Below are positions 30,030-43,186 of a stretch of DNA of 64,000 bases, in pieces. Position 1 is the first letter of the stretch. Every line of letters begins with the position of its first letter. The DNA is from Molanna angustata. Lineage: Eukaryota; Arthropoda; Insecta; Trichoptera; Molannidae. The stretch covers positions 25,603,091 to 25,667,090 of the forward strand of contig OY754970.1 of NCBI GenBank assembly GCA_963576475.1, given 5' to 3'. The translations under genes and the position numbers were made by a program. The notes under the pieces were generated by a model. That model was given only the letters and a program-made list of their open reading frames with translations, did no database searches and was not told the origin of the DNA.

Positions 30030-30745
30030 GGTAAGGTATATTTATATTATTAATATCAATGTTTGTATGGTTGTATGTACGTTATGCGCTCCTAAACTGT
30101 TGATCCGATTGCAATCAAACTTTAGGGAATTGTCGAGCGTTTACCCGGGACGGTTATTGGATTTAAACATTTTTCATCTTCTACTTCATCGAGTATTATA
30201 AGGTCATTTGACGTATGAAAATAGTCTTAACATTAAAAAAAAATATGGATAAAATTTTGAAAGTAGAACTTCGGGATAGGTAGATAATATGACTCTATTA
30301 TTGATAATTTTTGTAATGGTTTACGAAAATAATTTGAAGCAAACTAAGAAGAAAAATTGTGGCACAGTTTTGGTAAGCCGTTTGGTTCCTGTGCGGGCAT
30401 CCTTGCGGGTTCAATCCCCAGCACAGGAGAAATTTATTTTAATTCATGTCTCACGCTAATATTGCTTCTCTGGTCTGGAAACACATGGTTAGTGAGAAGA
30501 AATTTCTGTATGGTAAAAATTTCACCACTTGCGCAGGGTGCAAGGAAGTGTTTTTTATTATTAATATTAAAAATTAAAAAATAAACATTGTCATCTTAGA
30601 AAATTCTGACATTCTTTTTGGGGTTTTGGTTCTTCTTCTTCATCGAGTATTAAATCATTTGACTTATGAAGGTGGACCATTGTGAGAGAAGAAGGTCCAA
30701 CTGTCCTTCAGCCTCTTCGCAGGTGTTCCGCGTAGCCTTCTATTG
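30030..30745 (+). repeat. partial Helitron-family fragment, interrupted by a SINE
   Basis: 30095-30190 (GATCCGATTGCAATCAAACT, GAATTGTCGAGCG, GGATTTAAAC) and 30605-30740 (TTCTTCTTCATCGAGTAT, GAAGGTCCAACTGTCCTTC, CTCTTCGCAGGT) correspond to the 7045-7470 part of the Helitron at 6115-9173. Neither terminus is present. A SINE is inserted at about 30355. Confidence 0.5.
30355..30580 (+). repeat. tRNA-headed SINE, second family, copy 1
   Basis: The head contains TGGCACAGTTTTGGTAAGC (A-box region) and GCGGGTTCAATCCCCAGC (B-box and T-arm). The body includes TATTGCTTCTCTGG and ends CACTTGCGCAGGGTGCAAGG followed by a poor AT tail. The same arrangement is on the minus strand at 42268-42475. Confidence 0.65.
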
Positions 30746-30900
30746 TTGGGTATTTCTGTCTTTAGAATTTCGACAATTCTATTGTCATCCATGATTTCGA
30801 CGTGGACTCTGCAGAAGCAAAACTGTATTATTTATTTACTAGTAGCATGTAACACATGAGATCCAACTGTCGATAGCGAAAGTATGTATAGTAAACACAT

Positions 30901-31090
30901 GTGGATGGGTGGATGGCAGAGCGGTTAGCGCGCTGGGTTAGTAATCCAGTGGTCGCGAGTTCGAATCCTGCTTCGACCGATCTCGTTCACCTATAGGACA
31001 AGCATTTATGCTTGGTTTAGGGAACGTAGGAAGATGTATATGTACTTGTTTAACAAGGACATATTCATTTTTTTTTAAAAAAAAAAAAAA
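30901..31090 (+). repeat. tRNA-Thr-like SINE, copy 1
   Basis: The head GGCAGAGCGGTTAGCGCG (A box) is followed by an anticodon arm CTGGG-TTAGTAA-TCCAG (anticodon AGT, Thr) and a B box GAGTTCGAATCC. A non-tRNA body with AAGCATTTATGCTTGG, GGAAGATGTA and CTTGTTTAACAAGGAC follows, then an A-rich tail. The acceptor stem does not pair properly and the copy number in this window is five, so it is a SINE. Confidence 0.75.
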
Positions 31091-31707
31091 TGTACCTAGG
31101 TATGTATGTCAAGATAGGACAGTATGGAGATCAGTCCTTTTTTCTACCCAGAATATGAAAACAGCATGATGGTATGTATGTATGTTTGGAGATTTAAGTT
31201 TCAAACTATTAAGTCTTCTTACATATTGTGTATAGGCGACTGCCATACAAATTGTATGAAGCGACTGCCATACAAATTCAATTCTCATAAAAATTGTTAA
31301 AAAAAAATTGAGATTTACTTCTACAATATTAATATTTTATAGAAAATTAAATTATCTAGTTGGGGTGTTACGGCTTTTTTCGATATTTTTAAAATATTTG
31401 GAAAAATAGGCAGTTTAACTCATAAATTTATAATAAATAAATATTTTTCTTAATAAAAAATGTCTGAGAACCCTTGACTAGTTTGAGAATTTATATTTGT
31501 CTATGTTTATACCAATTTTCAGTGTTCTAGCTTTTTTGGTTTTTGAGATATATGGAAAAATAAACCAAAAATTCAAAAGTTGACAACCCCTGATTGAAAC
31601 AAAAATTCAAAATTTTGAGTAAAAAAGTTTTGTAGGCCTATAAATGTTTATATATTCTGAAAATTTGGGCTCAGTAAAATGAGCAGATCAGAAGTTATAA
31701 GAGGGAG

Positions 31708-31879
<172 letters not shown>

Positions 31880-32139
31880 ACAAAATGTTCTACTCCAATA
31901 TATATGCTGCGAAGCCTCTAAATTGGTGTTTTTTGACTTCAAAGTTGGAAAAGCCGTGAAAAAAGTAGTTCCTGCATACAATTCCTTCATACATGCGTCT
32001 TGGATTTAAACTGCCTCTTCCTTCAAAAGAATTTCATTCTCTTGAACGAATCGACAGTTGGAATATCTATTTTTGGAAAATGATCGTTAAAGGAATAAAA
32101 ACATAAATAAAAGTTGAAAAAAAGAGACGGAAGATACTA

Positions 32140-32450
32140 AAATAACTCGACGTACCGAAGGGACGGGAGGTACTGAAGGATCCGAAGGTACTGAATGGTT
32201 TGATTGGATGAAAGAGACAGGAGGAACTGAAGGAAGTTGGGAAGCACTGAAGGGACGGAAGTTACTGAAGGGTCTATAGGTACTGATAATTTTAAGGGAT
32301 GGAAGAGACGGGAGAAACTGAAACTGAAGGGACGAAAGTATTCAAGGGCCTGAAGGGACGGAAGGTACTGAAAGTCCTGAAAGGACAGGAGGTATTGAAG
32401 AGCCTGAAGGAAGTTATTGAAGGGATGGGAGGTACTGACAATAATGTTCA
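32140..32450 (+). repeat. GGGACGGAAGGTACTGAA-type minisatellite
   Basis: Imperfect units of roughly 30-36 bp built from GGGACGGGAGGTACTGAAGG and TGAAGGGCCTGA words. The same words occur inside the Helitron at 7730-7890. The open frames crossing it are by-products of the repeat. Confidence 0.65.
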
Positions 32451-32721
32451 TTGCGCCTGTCGTTCATCGGGAACGCAACGTGTATGGCACACAACGTAAG
32501 AACAATTCCAATTAATTAAACTTATATGAAAGGGTATCTTTTTAAATCAAGAAGTAAATTGAGTATGGCATTAAATTAAATTGATTATATCCCCATTATT
32601 TTATAATTTGTGAATATTATTTCAAAATAAGTAACGCGAAAATAACAAAAATAATTATATATCTCATGGTAGCCCTTTAGAAAGTTTACTTACTCTCTTG
32701 TGTCTTTAAAAGATTGGATTA

Positions 32722-32754
32722 TCTAAAGTAATAAAACAAAGATTTTGTTAGTGT

Positions 32755-32801
<47 letters not shown>

Positions 32802-35800
32802 TGTGTGTTTGTCTCGCGCCTTTTGAAAAACCAAGAGCATATAAAAATCTAATTTATGTGCGAACATGTACCAGTATACCTGATGCAGTGTCACGGTAAA
32901 AATAATGCGATTAAAATGCTGAATTTTAAAGATATTTCAATAATTATTTTTTTCATACAAAATTTTCCAAGTCATATCTGTCAAAAAAGTGTACATTTTG
33001 CACGCCAATATCTGTTAGTTTAATAGTAAGAAGTACGTATTAACACGAAAAAAATATATTTTCAAGTATAACTTAGCTTTTAAGTGAAAAACATGGTGAA
33101 TATATTGTCTAATTATAATGTTTAACTTAATTTTAAAGTAAGCGTTTTGTACATATAACCCCGCCATTTTAATATCTTTTCATACGATAATTCATTTTCC
33201 TACCGAATGAATATGTTCTTGAAAATAATAAACCTTTGAAATAAATGTAATTATTAAATAATAAAATGAAACACAAGACATTACAGCAAGTTTTAAGACA
33301 TATATTGTAAAAATGTGTTTATTATTAGTAAAGATATAGGCATAATAAAATTGCATAATTTGTAAATAATATTTGATTTTTTAGACAATTTTCATTTTTA
33401 TGGCATCGAATAAACCAATGTAGGTACCTACATATTCAAAAAATGTCTCAAACCATTTGATATTTTTTACGTTTTGGAATGGTTACTATGGTTACGGACA
33501 CATTCTGATATTCAAATAAAACTTGTTATAAATCGAATTCGAATTAATTTAGAACATCATTGTAGGTAGGTACCTACATACATACCTAATACTACTTAAA
33601 AACCAACAATATACCTACTGATTTCGGATAGGAAAATTATTAAACTATTTTAGGTTGACTACAATACACATGTTATTCAATCTACAAACTATTTCCTATA
33701 GTGAAATTCTTCTTTTTTTATGTAGACCTTTGGGTGATTTTTTATACAAACTATTTCTTGGAGTTTAATTCTTCTTCCTCTTCTTTTGTGAAGTCATTTG
33801 GGACAGTTCATAAATAAACTATTTCCTATAGTCTAATTTTTCTTTTTCTTAATTTATGTAGACCTTGGGTGAGTTTTTATACAAACTATTTCCTAGTCTA
33901 ATTCATCTTCTTCCTCTTTTTTTATGAAGCCCTTTGGGTGAGTTTTTATACAAACTTATTGTTATAATCTAATTCTTCTTCTTCTTATTTTATGTAGACC
34001 TCTGGGCCAGTTTTGATAACAACTATTTCTTTTAACGTAATTCTTCTTTTTCTATTTTTTTGTAGACCTTTGTTGAATTTTATATAAACTAACTTCCTAT
34101 AGTCTAATTTTTCCTCTTTTATGTAGACCAAGGGAGAGTTTTCATACAAACTTTTCCTTTCGTCTAATTCTTCTTTTATGTTGACCTTTGCGTCAGTTTT
34201 TATACAATCTATTTCTTCTAATATGTAGACCTTTGGGTCAGTTTTTATGCAAACTATTTCCATTAGTCTAATTCTTCTTTTTCTTATTTTATGTAGACCT
34301 TGGGTGAGTTTTATATAAAATATTTCCTATAGTCCAATAATTCATCTTCTTCTTTTGTGAAGAACTTTTGGTCAGTTTTTTATATAATACATTTCTTATT
34401 GTGTAATTTTTCTATTTCATCTTTTATGTAGACCATTGGGTCAGTTTTTATTACAAACTATTTCTTATAGTCTTATACTTCTTCTTCTATTTTTATTTAG
34501 TCTTTTGGGTTAGTTTTAAGTCTAATAGTCTATTGTACAGAAATATTAAGTATAAACAACATGCACACTTGATGAAATTACATAAAAACGAATGGGATGT
34601 GACCAACACTAGAATCTTCTCAATACTTTTGTTCAATCAAATTTACACCATTTATTATATCATCATATATTGCTTAATTTTCAATAAATATGCATTTAAT
34701 TTTGATGACAATATATAAAAAAATCGGGGTTGTGGCCATTACTGGACTCTTCACAACGTTTATATTCAAATTTATTTAAGTCTTAAACACTATTTAAGTC
34801 TTCTTCTTAACATAGTTTAAGTCTTCTTCTTCTGTAATGTAGACTTTTGTGTCAATTTTAAGTTTTATCAGTATTATTGTGCAAAAATATAATAAACTAT
34901 ATGCACACTTGACGAAAAATATAAAAACGAATGGGATGTGACCAACACTAGAAACTTTTCAGTACTTTTGTTTAATCAATTTTTAAACCATTTCCCATCA
35001 TCCAAAATTACTAAATATTTAAAACACATTATTTGCGTTCGATGACAATATATAAAAATAGGGGTTGTGGCCAAAACCAAACTCTTTACAACGTTTGCTC
35101 TATATAATCAGTCATATTACAACACTTATTATTTATACAACACTCCATTGAATAGAATCCATCGATTGGGCAATGACTATGGTTATCTGACTGACCCTTT
35201 CTTCATTTCTTTTAATGAATATAAATTTACTTTATTAAAACATTTTCAAAAACATACCCCCAAATGATTGTGTAGTCAGTTGTTTTCATTTTTATATATT
35301 TTTACATATTTATATATTTTTACATTTTTATATATTTTTTACATTTTTATATATTTTACATTTTATATATTTTTGTGCATTTGGTTTTTATTTTATTTAA
35401 TTCAATAATGTAATATATAGTCACATCTGGCAGCATTCTCTGATTCAGTGTGGCTAAGTATGTAGGTAGTTCATACCATTCATTTTTATATTATTCAGTC
35501 AGTATATTCTTATGTTCATGTCATGTAGTATTTTTATTTGAGTTTTTTTAAATTATTTTTTGTTTGGTTTATAATGTATGTACTTTGTTGTTTAATCTAC
35601 CTTTCTTATATGTTTTTATTTTTCTTTATGTATCCTCTGCTACCGTTGTTATGTCTAGATGTTTATAAATGGTTTTTCTTTTGTTTATGCTGTGTCATGT
35701 ATTATTTAATTTTGTAAAGGGCTTTGAGCCGTGAATCAATAAATAAATATTTAAAACCATTTCCCATAGTCGATGCGTGCAGAAATTTTATGTACTTATG

Positions 35801-35984
35801 TATATATAAAAGCAAATGGGTTGTAGCCATCACTTGAACATTTACACCGCTTAAACTCAATTAAATTTCAAACTACTTTTCATAGTAAGAATTAGCAAAA
35901 ATTTTGTGTGACAATATTATATAAACGATTGCTTATTTCTTAACTAATTTACATTATTGGCCAACGGCGGGACATAAAAGCTAG
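32722..35984 (+). mobile_element. non-autonomous Helitron, copy 2 (with nested LINE)
   Basis: Same 5' end TCTAAAGTAATAAA and same 3' end GGGACATAAAAGCTAG as copy 1, again preceded by A and followed by T. The (GT)n run at 32750-32810, the long unique part and the tandem TTATACAAACTATTTCC units (33660-34500) match copy 1 in order. It lacks most of the 110-bp repeat block, so the tandem region differs in size between copies. It is interrupted by a LINE at about 35123-35752. No coding sequence of its own. Confidence 0.75.
35123..35752 (+). pseudogene. 5'-truncated LINE nested in the Helitron
   Basis: It encodes NTPLNRIHRLGNDYGYL then ISFNEYKF, resembling the last residues of insect LINE polyproteins (P..R..RL.N.Y......F..S...FK). 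About 430 bp of AT-rich 3' UTR follow, ending GGGCTTTGAGCCGTGAATC and AATAAATAAAT. Copy 1 of the Helitron lacks this segment. The letters ATATT occur at both edges and may be the target duplication. Confidence 0.65.
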
Positions 35985-36065
35985 TTCTACATATAATTAT
36001 GATAGCTCACTCGTTTTTGGATGCTTAGTATTTAAAGAAAGATATTCTGATTTTTTTTTAATAAA

Positions 36066-36226
36066 AAATGAATATGTCCTTGTTTTAAACAAGTACATCT
36101 TCCTACATTCCCTAAATAAATCATAAATGCTTGTACTATAAAACGAAATAGGTCGAGGCAGGATTCGAGCTCGCGACCACTGGATTACTAGCCCAACGCG
36201 TTAACCGTTCTGCCATGGACCCATCT
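36066..36226 (-). repeat. tRNA-Thr-like SINE, copy 2
   Basis: Minus-strand copy: GATGGGTCCATGGCAGAACG, CTGGG / CTAGTAA / TCCAG-type arm written in reverse, B box GAGCTCGAATCC, body ending AACAAGGACATATTC. Confidence 0.7.
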
Positions 36227-38409
36227 GAAATACAAAATGAAATACTAGTTGCAATCCAGGAAAAATTCGAGAAAGTAAAAAATATTTGAAATTAATATGT
36301 TAAAAATACTAAAGGAACGTTCTGACTAGGATAAAATATTTTATTGAAACAATGCAACGTGTTCTTTAATATATTCCAAGAGTCTATCGTACTCAAAATC
36401 CGTCTCCGTAACTCTTCTGGTCAGTTTTGGCAATTGATATTATGATAGCCTTCTTCTTCTTCTGTCCTGCGTCAGCTTCCTTCCTGTGACGTGGACTACC
36501 AGCTAACCTTCTCATGCCTTGGGTGGACGTCCTGGAGGTCTGCTTTCTTGGGGAGCATTACCTCTGGCCACTTTAACGGTTCTTGAGTCTGTCATTCTTG
36601 ACACGTGTTCGTTCCAGAAACTTCTTCAAGGTGCTTTGCATATTTAATCCAAAATTATAAACAAATGATTAATACGAAATGGTGAGAAACTCGGACGTAG
36701 AAAAGAATCCATGATTTCTAGAGGAATGATCTAAAAATAAAGCATAATTTAACAGATTCCTGTTAATTTACGACCTGGCATCAAAAATATTCAAGCATAA
36801 TTTTGATTATGATATAAAACAATGTTGAGTGTTGTTTTGTATCCTAAATAAAAAAAAAACTCTGGTTTCAATAAATAATATTCAATCCAAGAGTCAAAAA
36901 CCCAGATATGACATCAAACAATATCTGTATACTTTAATAAGTATTGTATAATCACCGTACCGCACAGTATTACATTCCATTTATATTAAGCGTCTGCTGT
37001 TAATAATGCGGGAAAACAGTTAAGCTTAGTTATTGCGGCATAATTTATGTAGGTAGATATATAAATGATAATGAAATGTCGCATTTAAGTATACTATGTC
37101 GAAAAATGTGAAAACGTGGTACTTTTACTACCAGTTTTAAACTTATTTAAAGAGAATTTCAGAGTTATTGTCAGATTATTTAAAAAATACCTTTTAAAAC
37201 TATGCATGTACCTGATAAATATATTATTATTTATTTTTTGATTTCGTAATCAAAGTCAGAGTCTGACAGTCGTCGTCATATCGTAATGGAAAGCGTGGAA
37301 GCTAGAAAATCAAGAGATCGCTCACCAACCCGATGAAATGACTATGTCAAGCCCGCAACAGAATCTTGAATTACTGAAGTCATTTGATCTGCCTGAAACC
37401 GTCCTACATGAAAGTCCATTCTTCGAGTCATTAAGTGTAGCCGCTATCCTCAGCCACGAGACCAATAAAATCAACCACTTTCATCACTTTCATGACCAGT
37501 AATCGTTTTGCATAGGAAAAATATATAAATATAAGCACATAATTTCCACAAGTTTTTTAGAAATGATTGTTTTTGTCACGCTTCACCATTAACTATCACT
37601 AACTATTTGTTATATTCGACAACTACATACAAGAATATACCTACTCACCAAACTTACAATACAATAAGTATAAAAAAAACGTTGCTAGTTCATATGATCG
37701 AATCTATCAAATAGTGATGATATAATGTTCATTGAAAGGGACACGTTTTTTTTTCAAAAGTAATAGAAAAGATATTGGTTTATTTATTAAATATCGATTC
37801 ATTCTTCTGGAGTTAGACGTAAAGGCCACCCATGGAATGTTATCGGATAAATCGAGATGAAGGAAACTACACTAATAAAAGGTTGAAAACTTTTATAATA
37901 TGAAAGGCATGGAGATACGTTCTTTAATATGAATAGCTCGTTTATTTTCTACCCGTGTCAAACTCAAATATGATTTAGATCAGATATATATTATTAGAAT
38001 TTATTAAAACATAATCTGTATATCATTTTTTTACCCCAACTAAGTCTAATGGTAATGGTTTACATGGGTCAGTCACGAAGCTTGAATACTGACTCGACTG
38101 ATTTCGATAATTTGGACATGAATCATTTTTGTTTAATTTAAGGAATGTACGAGTCTTTATTTCATTATAATATGATATATTTGTTACTGAAAAACCTCGA
38201 ACTACGGAAAATCCTAAGATTTTCCAGTAAAATCTAAGATATACCAATGGCGACTTATGATGTTTACCTGCATTCACTCGGAAAATCTCAGGTTTTACCT
38301 TACAGATACGGTAAATGTTGAAAAATAGTCATGTTTATACGGTAAACCAAGTAACATTCAATTTATAAAGCAACTCGCACACGCGAGTCGCTATTAATAT
38401 TAAAAATCT
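36227..38409. other. AT-rich spacer with faint LINE traces
   Basis: No gene recognised. 36445-36640 is a less AT-rich piece containing CTTCTTCTTCTGTCCTGCG and CCTCTGGCCACTTTAACGG that reads like a dispersed repeat. 37290-37385 may be a further LINE scrap (RKSRDRSPTR then WNDYVK across a frameshift). Both are weak. Confidence 0.35.
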
Positions 38410-38550
38410 AACTACATATTCAGCGAAGGACTCTCCTTTCGAAAACATCTAATGTTTCAGCGGATTTCACGGTCAGTGTCAGAGCCTCGCGTCCGTAAGT
38501 CAACACAGTCCTAATGCTTGTCTTATATAATAATGTCAATTTAGTTTTCC
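38410..38550 (-). pseudogene. LINE RT relic (RTE-like)
   Basis: The minus strand reads KTKLTLLYKTSIRTVLTYGR then EALTLTVKSAETLDVFERRV followed by LR. This matches the IRPVLTYGSE.WTLT....L..FERK.LR segment between RT and C-terminus of RTE-like LINEs. Ends at a stop. Confidence 0.6.
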
Positions 38551-40917
38551 TGTGGACATTAAAAAAACCTGAACACTGGCAATAGCAAAATATATATAAA
38601 ACTTTTAAAACGCGTTTTTCAGTGATATGATAATATTGTACCTACTCGTTGATTCAATTTCAATACAGAAAACAAATAAGAACATACATTTATTTTGATT
38701 AAAAAACGTAAATAGTCATCTTAAACTTATACATATTAAAGTTTCTACTTCGAAAGACACACGAGTACCTAAGTATATTGTTCAGTAAATCTATTCCACG
38801 CCAATTAAACTGTGATTGAAACTTTCGTAAAAGGCACCAAGTAAAACATTCTCATCCATGTTTAAGGTAGCAGAGCGTGTGTATTTACTTTACACGTAAG
38901 TAACTTTTCTAATTTTCACTACTTTCGAGTTAATAACGTGAGCTTAATAAAGAAAACGCATTCTTATACTTATCTAGTTTCTGGAACAAATCCCAAAGAA
39001 ATACCTACTGCAAAAGATATTTTCGTCGTGTGAAAATTTTCCGCCCATATTAATTAATTAAATAAAAGGAAGTTTATTATTAATTAAATAAAATTAATTA
39101 TTAATTAATTAAATAAAATTAATTATTAATTAATTAAATAAAAGGAAGTTTGTTTTCGATTGAAAATTACTTTTAGAAATTACTTACTTTTATAGTAATT
39201 TCGTTTCTTACGCCTAAAAATAAACTCAAGTAATTAGTAACTTTATATTACAGTTTTTTATGATAATGTTTATCTTAAATATAGCCGAAATGTTTCTTTA
39301 AATCAGTATCACATTAAATCATATATTATCTACTTAAATGTGAAAATGTTAGCATACGTGTAGAATGATGAATGGTGAGTCGATCGAAAAAAAACTGACT
39401 TTTTCTGTCATTCCAAACAAACAAAGCTGAGTTTTTCATGTAAAAAATCAACTTGTTTTTTTTCACTATATTTTAAACTTTGCTTCAACTAGATTTTATA
39501 TTGAACTTGCGACCGGTCTCGGAACTAACTGTTCCCTCAGACAGATTTTCAACTGATGTAATGTGGTTTAAACCAAGTTAATTTTTTTTTCTTAAAATGT
39601 ACCACAAAATTACCAATCCGATATTTAAGAATACATATTAAAATAAAATAATTGCATGGTATAAATAGGTGCTAGAGCAAAAGAAAATTTGAAGTAGGAA
39701 TTGTTGAAATAAATAATATTTTCATTAGATGAAGCTCCCTTTTGACTTTCATCTTTTTTCAAATAAAATAAAATTCAAAAAACGGGAAACATTATCGGAC
39801 GAAAGGAGAGGTATTAGCAGTTGTAGAGAGGAAATTGCAGACCTTTAAAAATCGCATAATAGAGGTGGAATCAATTCTACTCAACTAAACTAAAACTTCA
39901 ACTAAAGGAGAACAATTTTCTAGTATAATGATATAATGAGAAATAAATTCTCTTGAACAAATCGACAGTTAGAATACATTGCGATACAACGTGACTTCCA
40001 CTGACGTGATTTTTCGGAAATCTTTCTGCAGGGTCAATAGAGGACATGCATGTGAATAAAAAAGAACGATTTAGAGGTAAAAAAGAACGGCGATCACGAA
40101 AATACTAATGAAAGCTTTGAAATATAACAGTTTGACATTGGTTGTCATTGTTTGATCACTTTATGACATCACAAAAAGCGAATGAACAAATTTTAATGCT
40201 GTTTTTTTACGATTTTCGCACTTCACGGTATCGAAATAGACAGGTCAATGTATTATAATATAATTGAAGATATTTGCTATCGGGATGTTGATTGAATTGT
40301 GATTTGAAATTAATTAAATACCTACATATATGTATATGTAAGTAATGTGCAGTTTCGACGTATTTTTATTTGTTGAAAACAAACAATTATAATTTATAAT
40401 AAGGTTCAAAACTTGGGAATATTTTGACTTTGGGAATTTTACAGTCGTATTAATACACCTCAAATTCGAAAAATATTTGAAATGTACATTTTTAGCATCC
40501 TTAATACGATTTTATTGAACGCAATAATCAACAAGTCGTGAAAAAATGTATGACATGCGTTTGTTAAATACATTCACTATTACATGATGTACGACGTCAC
40601 TCATTTTACCCCAAATGAACCGTTTAAGTGCGTAGTTAAAAATCATAATTTTACCATATTTTCTATTGTTTTTTTACCATTTTTTTAGCAACAGAAAGAA
40701 AAAGTGAATGATCCTTATAATTATTTTTATCCTTCTTGAAGAAGCATTAGCTTTGAAACCGGTTGAATAAAATAACTGATTCGTGGTTTAAATAACGTTA
40801 ATTCTATAAATTAATCAATATTAAAAATAAAAAAATGTGCTTAGCACGAAATCGGCTGTAGGTTGTAGTCTAAATAAATAGTTAAGTAATTTTATTGGAA
40901 TTCCATCAAAACGATTT
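38551..40917. other. AT-rich spacer
   Basis: No gene recognised. A tandem array of ATTAATTAATTAAATAAA words occupies 39050-39145. A 38-bp scrap of the Helentron-like 5' end (CTCTTGAACAAATCGACAG) is at 39950-39978. Confidence 0.45.
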
Positions 40918-41080
40918 TTTTTGTCCTTGTTTGTAACGTATACATATACATCCTCAAACATTACCTAAAGTTAGCATAAATGCTTGTGCTATAGGTGAAC
41001 GAAATCGGTCGTGGCAGGATTCGAACTCGCGACTACTGGACTTCTAACCCAGCGCGCTAACCGCTCTGCCACCACCCATC
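40918..41080 (-). repeat. tRNA-like SINE, copy 3
   Basis: Minus-strand copy of the SINE at 30901-31090. The anticodon arm here reads CTGGG-TTAGAAG-TCCAG, one position away from the AGT version. B box GAGTTCGAATCC, body AAGCATTTATGC. Confidence 0.7.
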
Positions 41081-41945
41081 TAATAATGTATCATTGAAAA
41101 TTTGGGATCCATTATTCTTCTTGATTACACTTTTATTTTTGTCTTAAATCTAATTTATGTAACGGTCTTATGACTTTCAAAACTAGACCGCAGGTTACTT
41201 TTGCATCAAAATATTATTTCACATAGGTAGTATTAAATGTGATAAAACATGGGTTAAATAAGGGGTACGTAAATTTTCAGGTTACTACTGAGTAATAATA
41301 TTATTTTTCATTTAAAGGTTACACAGACCGAACTTGGGATTCTAAAGTGGATCCTATGTATAGAGAATACCTTTAGGATATATTTGCATCGCAGCTTCGT
41401 TCAACTAATTATATATGTAAATAGTCGTCGTTTAGGTAAACCGCCAACTTGGTATAAGGGATATTTAATTAAAATGTAAATAGGGGATGGAAAGAGAAAC
41501 TTAACGCTGCTGTGCTCATTTTCGTGTTTGGCGTAACGTTCACCATTAAACCTTAAATCATTTTAACATCCATTCTCCAATACGACATGGATTTGATTAT
41601 CTGTTCATTTGAAATGAAATAATTAGTTAATTATCTATGTTTTGAGACGCTTATCTATGGTTCGGTACCTCATATACCCAATGATAGTATCAAAAATAGC
41701 GAAAATAGTTTTTACGACTGACATGCATTTTCAAGGTCGTCACACTCGTGAAGTGAGATAATTCAATTTAAATCTCCTAGGCACTTCTTTACCGGCAACC
41801 AGACGTTGGACAGTCTGGTTAATTACTCCACAGTCACACTCCGGATAATCCCATTTGCCCCATTTCCACATGAGGTGATTGCAGCGCCCCTGTCCTGTGC
41901 GGATGCGGAAAGGTTGAGATGGTTTTCATTGCGCTTGTTGACCAG
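41081..41945. other. spacer
   Basis: No gene or repeat recognised. Confidence 0.4.
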
Positions 41946-41954
41946 ACTTGTAGT

Positions 41955-42160
41955 GATGAGCAAAAGTCTTGCAAGTCTTGCAGTCTTGGTCTTGGTCTTG
42001 CGTTTTTTGCAAGACCAAGACCAAGACCACATACTTCACTGCAAGACCAAGACCAAGACCAGGGACGCAAGACCAAGACCAAGACCAAGACCATGCTTGC
42101 AAGACCAAGAGTCTTGCAAGACTTAAATGCAAGACTCTTGCGGTCTTGCAGTTTTTCAAT
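41955..42160 (+). repeat. (CAAGAC)n fold-back element, copy 1
   Basis: Begins TAGTGATGAGCAAAAGTC, then blocks of GTCTTG followed by blocks of CAAGAC (CAAGACCAAGACCAAGACC) separated by short unique words. Opposite-sense blocks can pair into a long hairpin. A second copy lies inverted at 55255-55440. The open frames here (Leu-Val or Lys-Thr-rich) are repeat artefacts. Confidence 0.6.
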
Positions 42161-42267
42161 ATGTTGACATATAACTCATAGAAATTGCATTGGAACGACA
42201 ATAAATGACTTTTAATATGGTTAAAAATAACATACAAAGATCGAATTTTATAAATAAATAAATAAAT

Positions 42268-42475
42268 AATAAACACTTCCTTGCACCCTGCGCAAGTGGC
42301 GAGTTTATTGTTGTATGGCAATTTCTTCCAACTAACCAGTGTTTCCAGCCCAGAGAAGCAATATTTGCGTGAGAAATGAATTTAAATAAATTTCTCCTCT
42401 GCTGGGAATCGAACCCAGAACGCCCGCACAGAACCAAAACAGCTTACCAACTGTGCCACTGCGGTCGGCATGACA
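42268..42475 (-). repeat. tRNA-headed SINE, second family, copy 2
   Basis: Minus-strand reading: GTGGCACAGTTGGTAAGC, then CTGGGTTCGATTCCCAGC (B box), the AGGAGAAATTTATTTAAATT linker, TATTGCTTCTCTGG, and CACTTGCGCAGGGTGCAAGG with an (AAAT)n-like end. It is closer to an intact tRNA head than the copy at 30355. Confidence 0.65.
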
Positions 42476-42961
42476 TCATTTTATTAAAACGGAATAATTT
42501 TATGACATCATTTTATAAAAACGGTACCTATAAAAATAATTTATAATTTAAATAATTTTGTCATTGTTAAATGTAAGTATTCATATTAATAAATAGGTGT
42601 AAGTACCAAAATTTAATAAGTACTTCTTTAAGAATGAAATTTAGATATCGGTTTAAAATCAGTGTTTAAAATACAAATATATTTATACCATGAACACGTG
42701 CGCGTGTATCTATAGACAGGATGTCAATATCTCAGATTCAAATTGTCTCATATTACGTTTACGTGATGCAAAAATAACCTTTATCATTAGATTCTCAAAG
42801 GTCAAAATATTATTCTTGCGGTGCAAAATATTATTCTTCAAAAAAATATTATTATTTTGTGATGGCCGATGCCGCTAAATAAACAAACGTACTCAGAGGC
42901 GTTTCACGTGTATTGTACGTTGTGCATAAAGTAAATTCAATTAATTATTTTCTTTAATGTT

Positions 42962-43105
42962 TTCCTAATGTCGATTTGTTCCAGAGAATTTATTTCTTTT
43001 AACAGACCGACAAAGTTTCAATCCAAGATGTGCGAGATTTGTATGCCAGATCTATATTTTTCATTGTTTTTTCAACTTTGAAAAAACCATACCTATGGAG
43101 CATAA
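42962..43105 (+). repeat. Helentron-like 5' fragment
   Basis: Plus-strand start TGTCGATTTGTTCC then AGAGAATTTATTTC, AGATTTGTATGCCAG and TTTTTCAACTTTG, matching the 5' part of the Helentron-like family. The 3' end is missing. Confidence 0.45.
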
Positions 43106-43186
43106 TATAACAACTATTGAATTTTAATACGAATAATACTGCCGAAGGCCATTTACAATTACAAGTTATACACAATACAAATAAAA

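Noticed and set aside
30901..30985. Functional tRNA-Thr gene
   Set aside because: The acceptor stem does not pair, a long non-tRNA body follows, and four sister copies exist. It is a SINE head.
41806..42437. Open frames rich in Leu-Val, Lys-Thr or Gln-Asp repeats
   Set aside because: Produced by the CAAGAC hexamer repeats on both strands.
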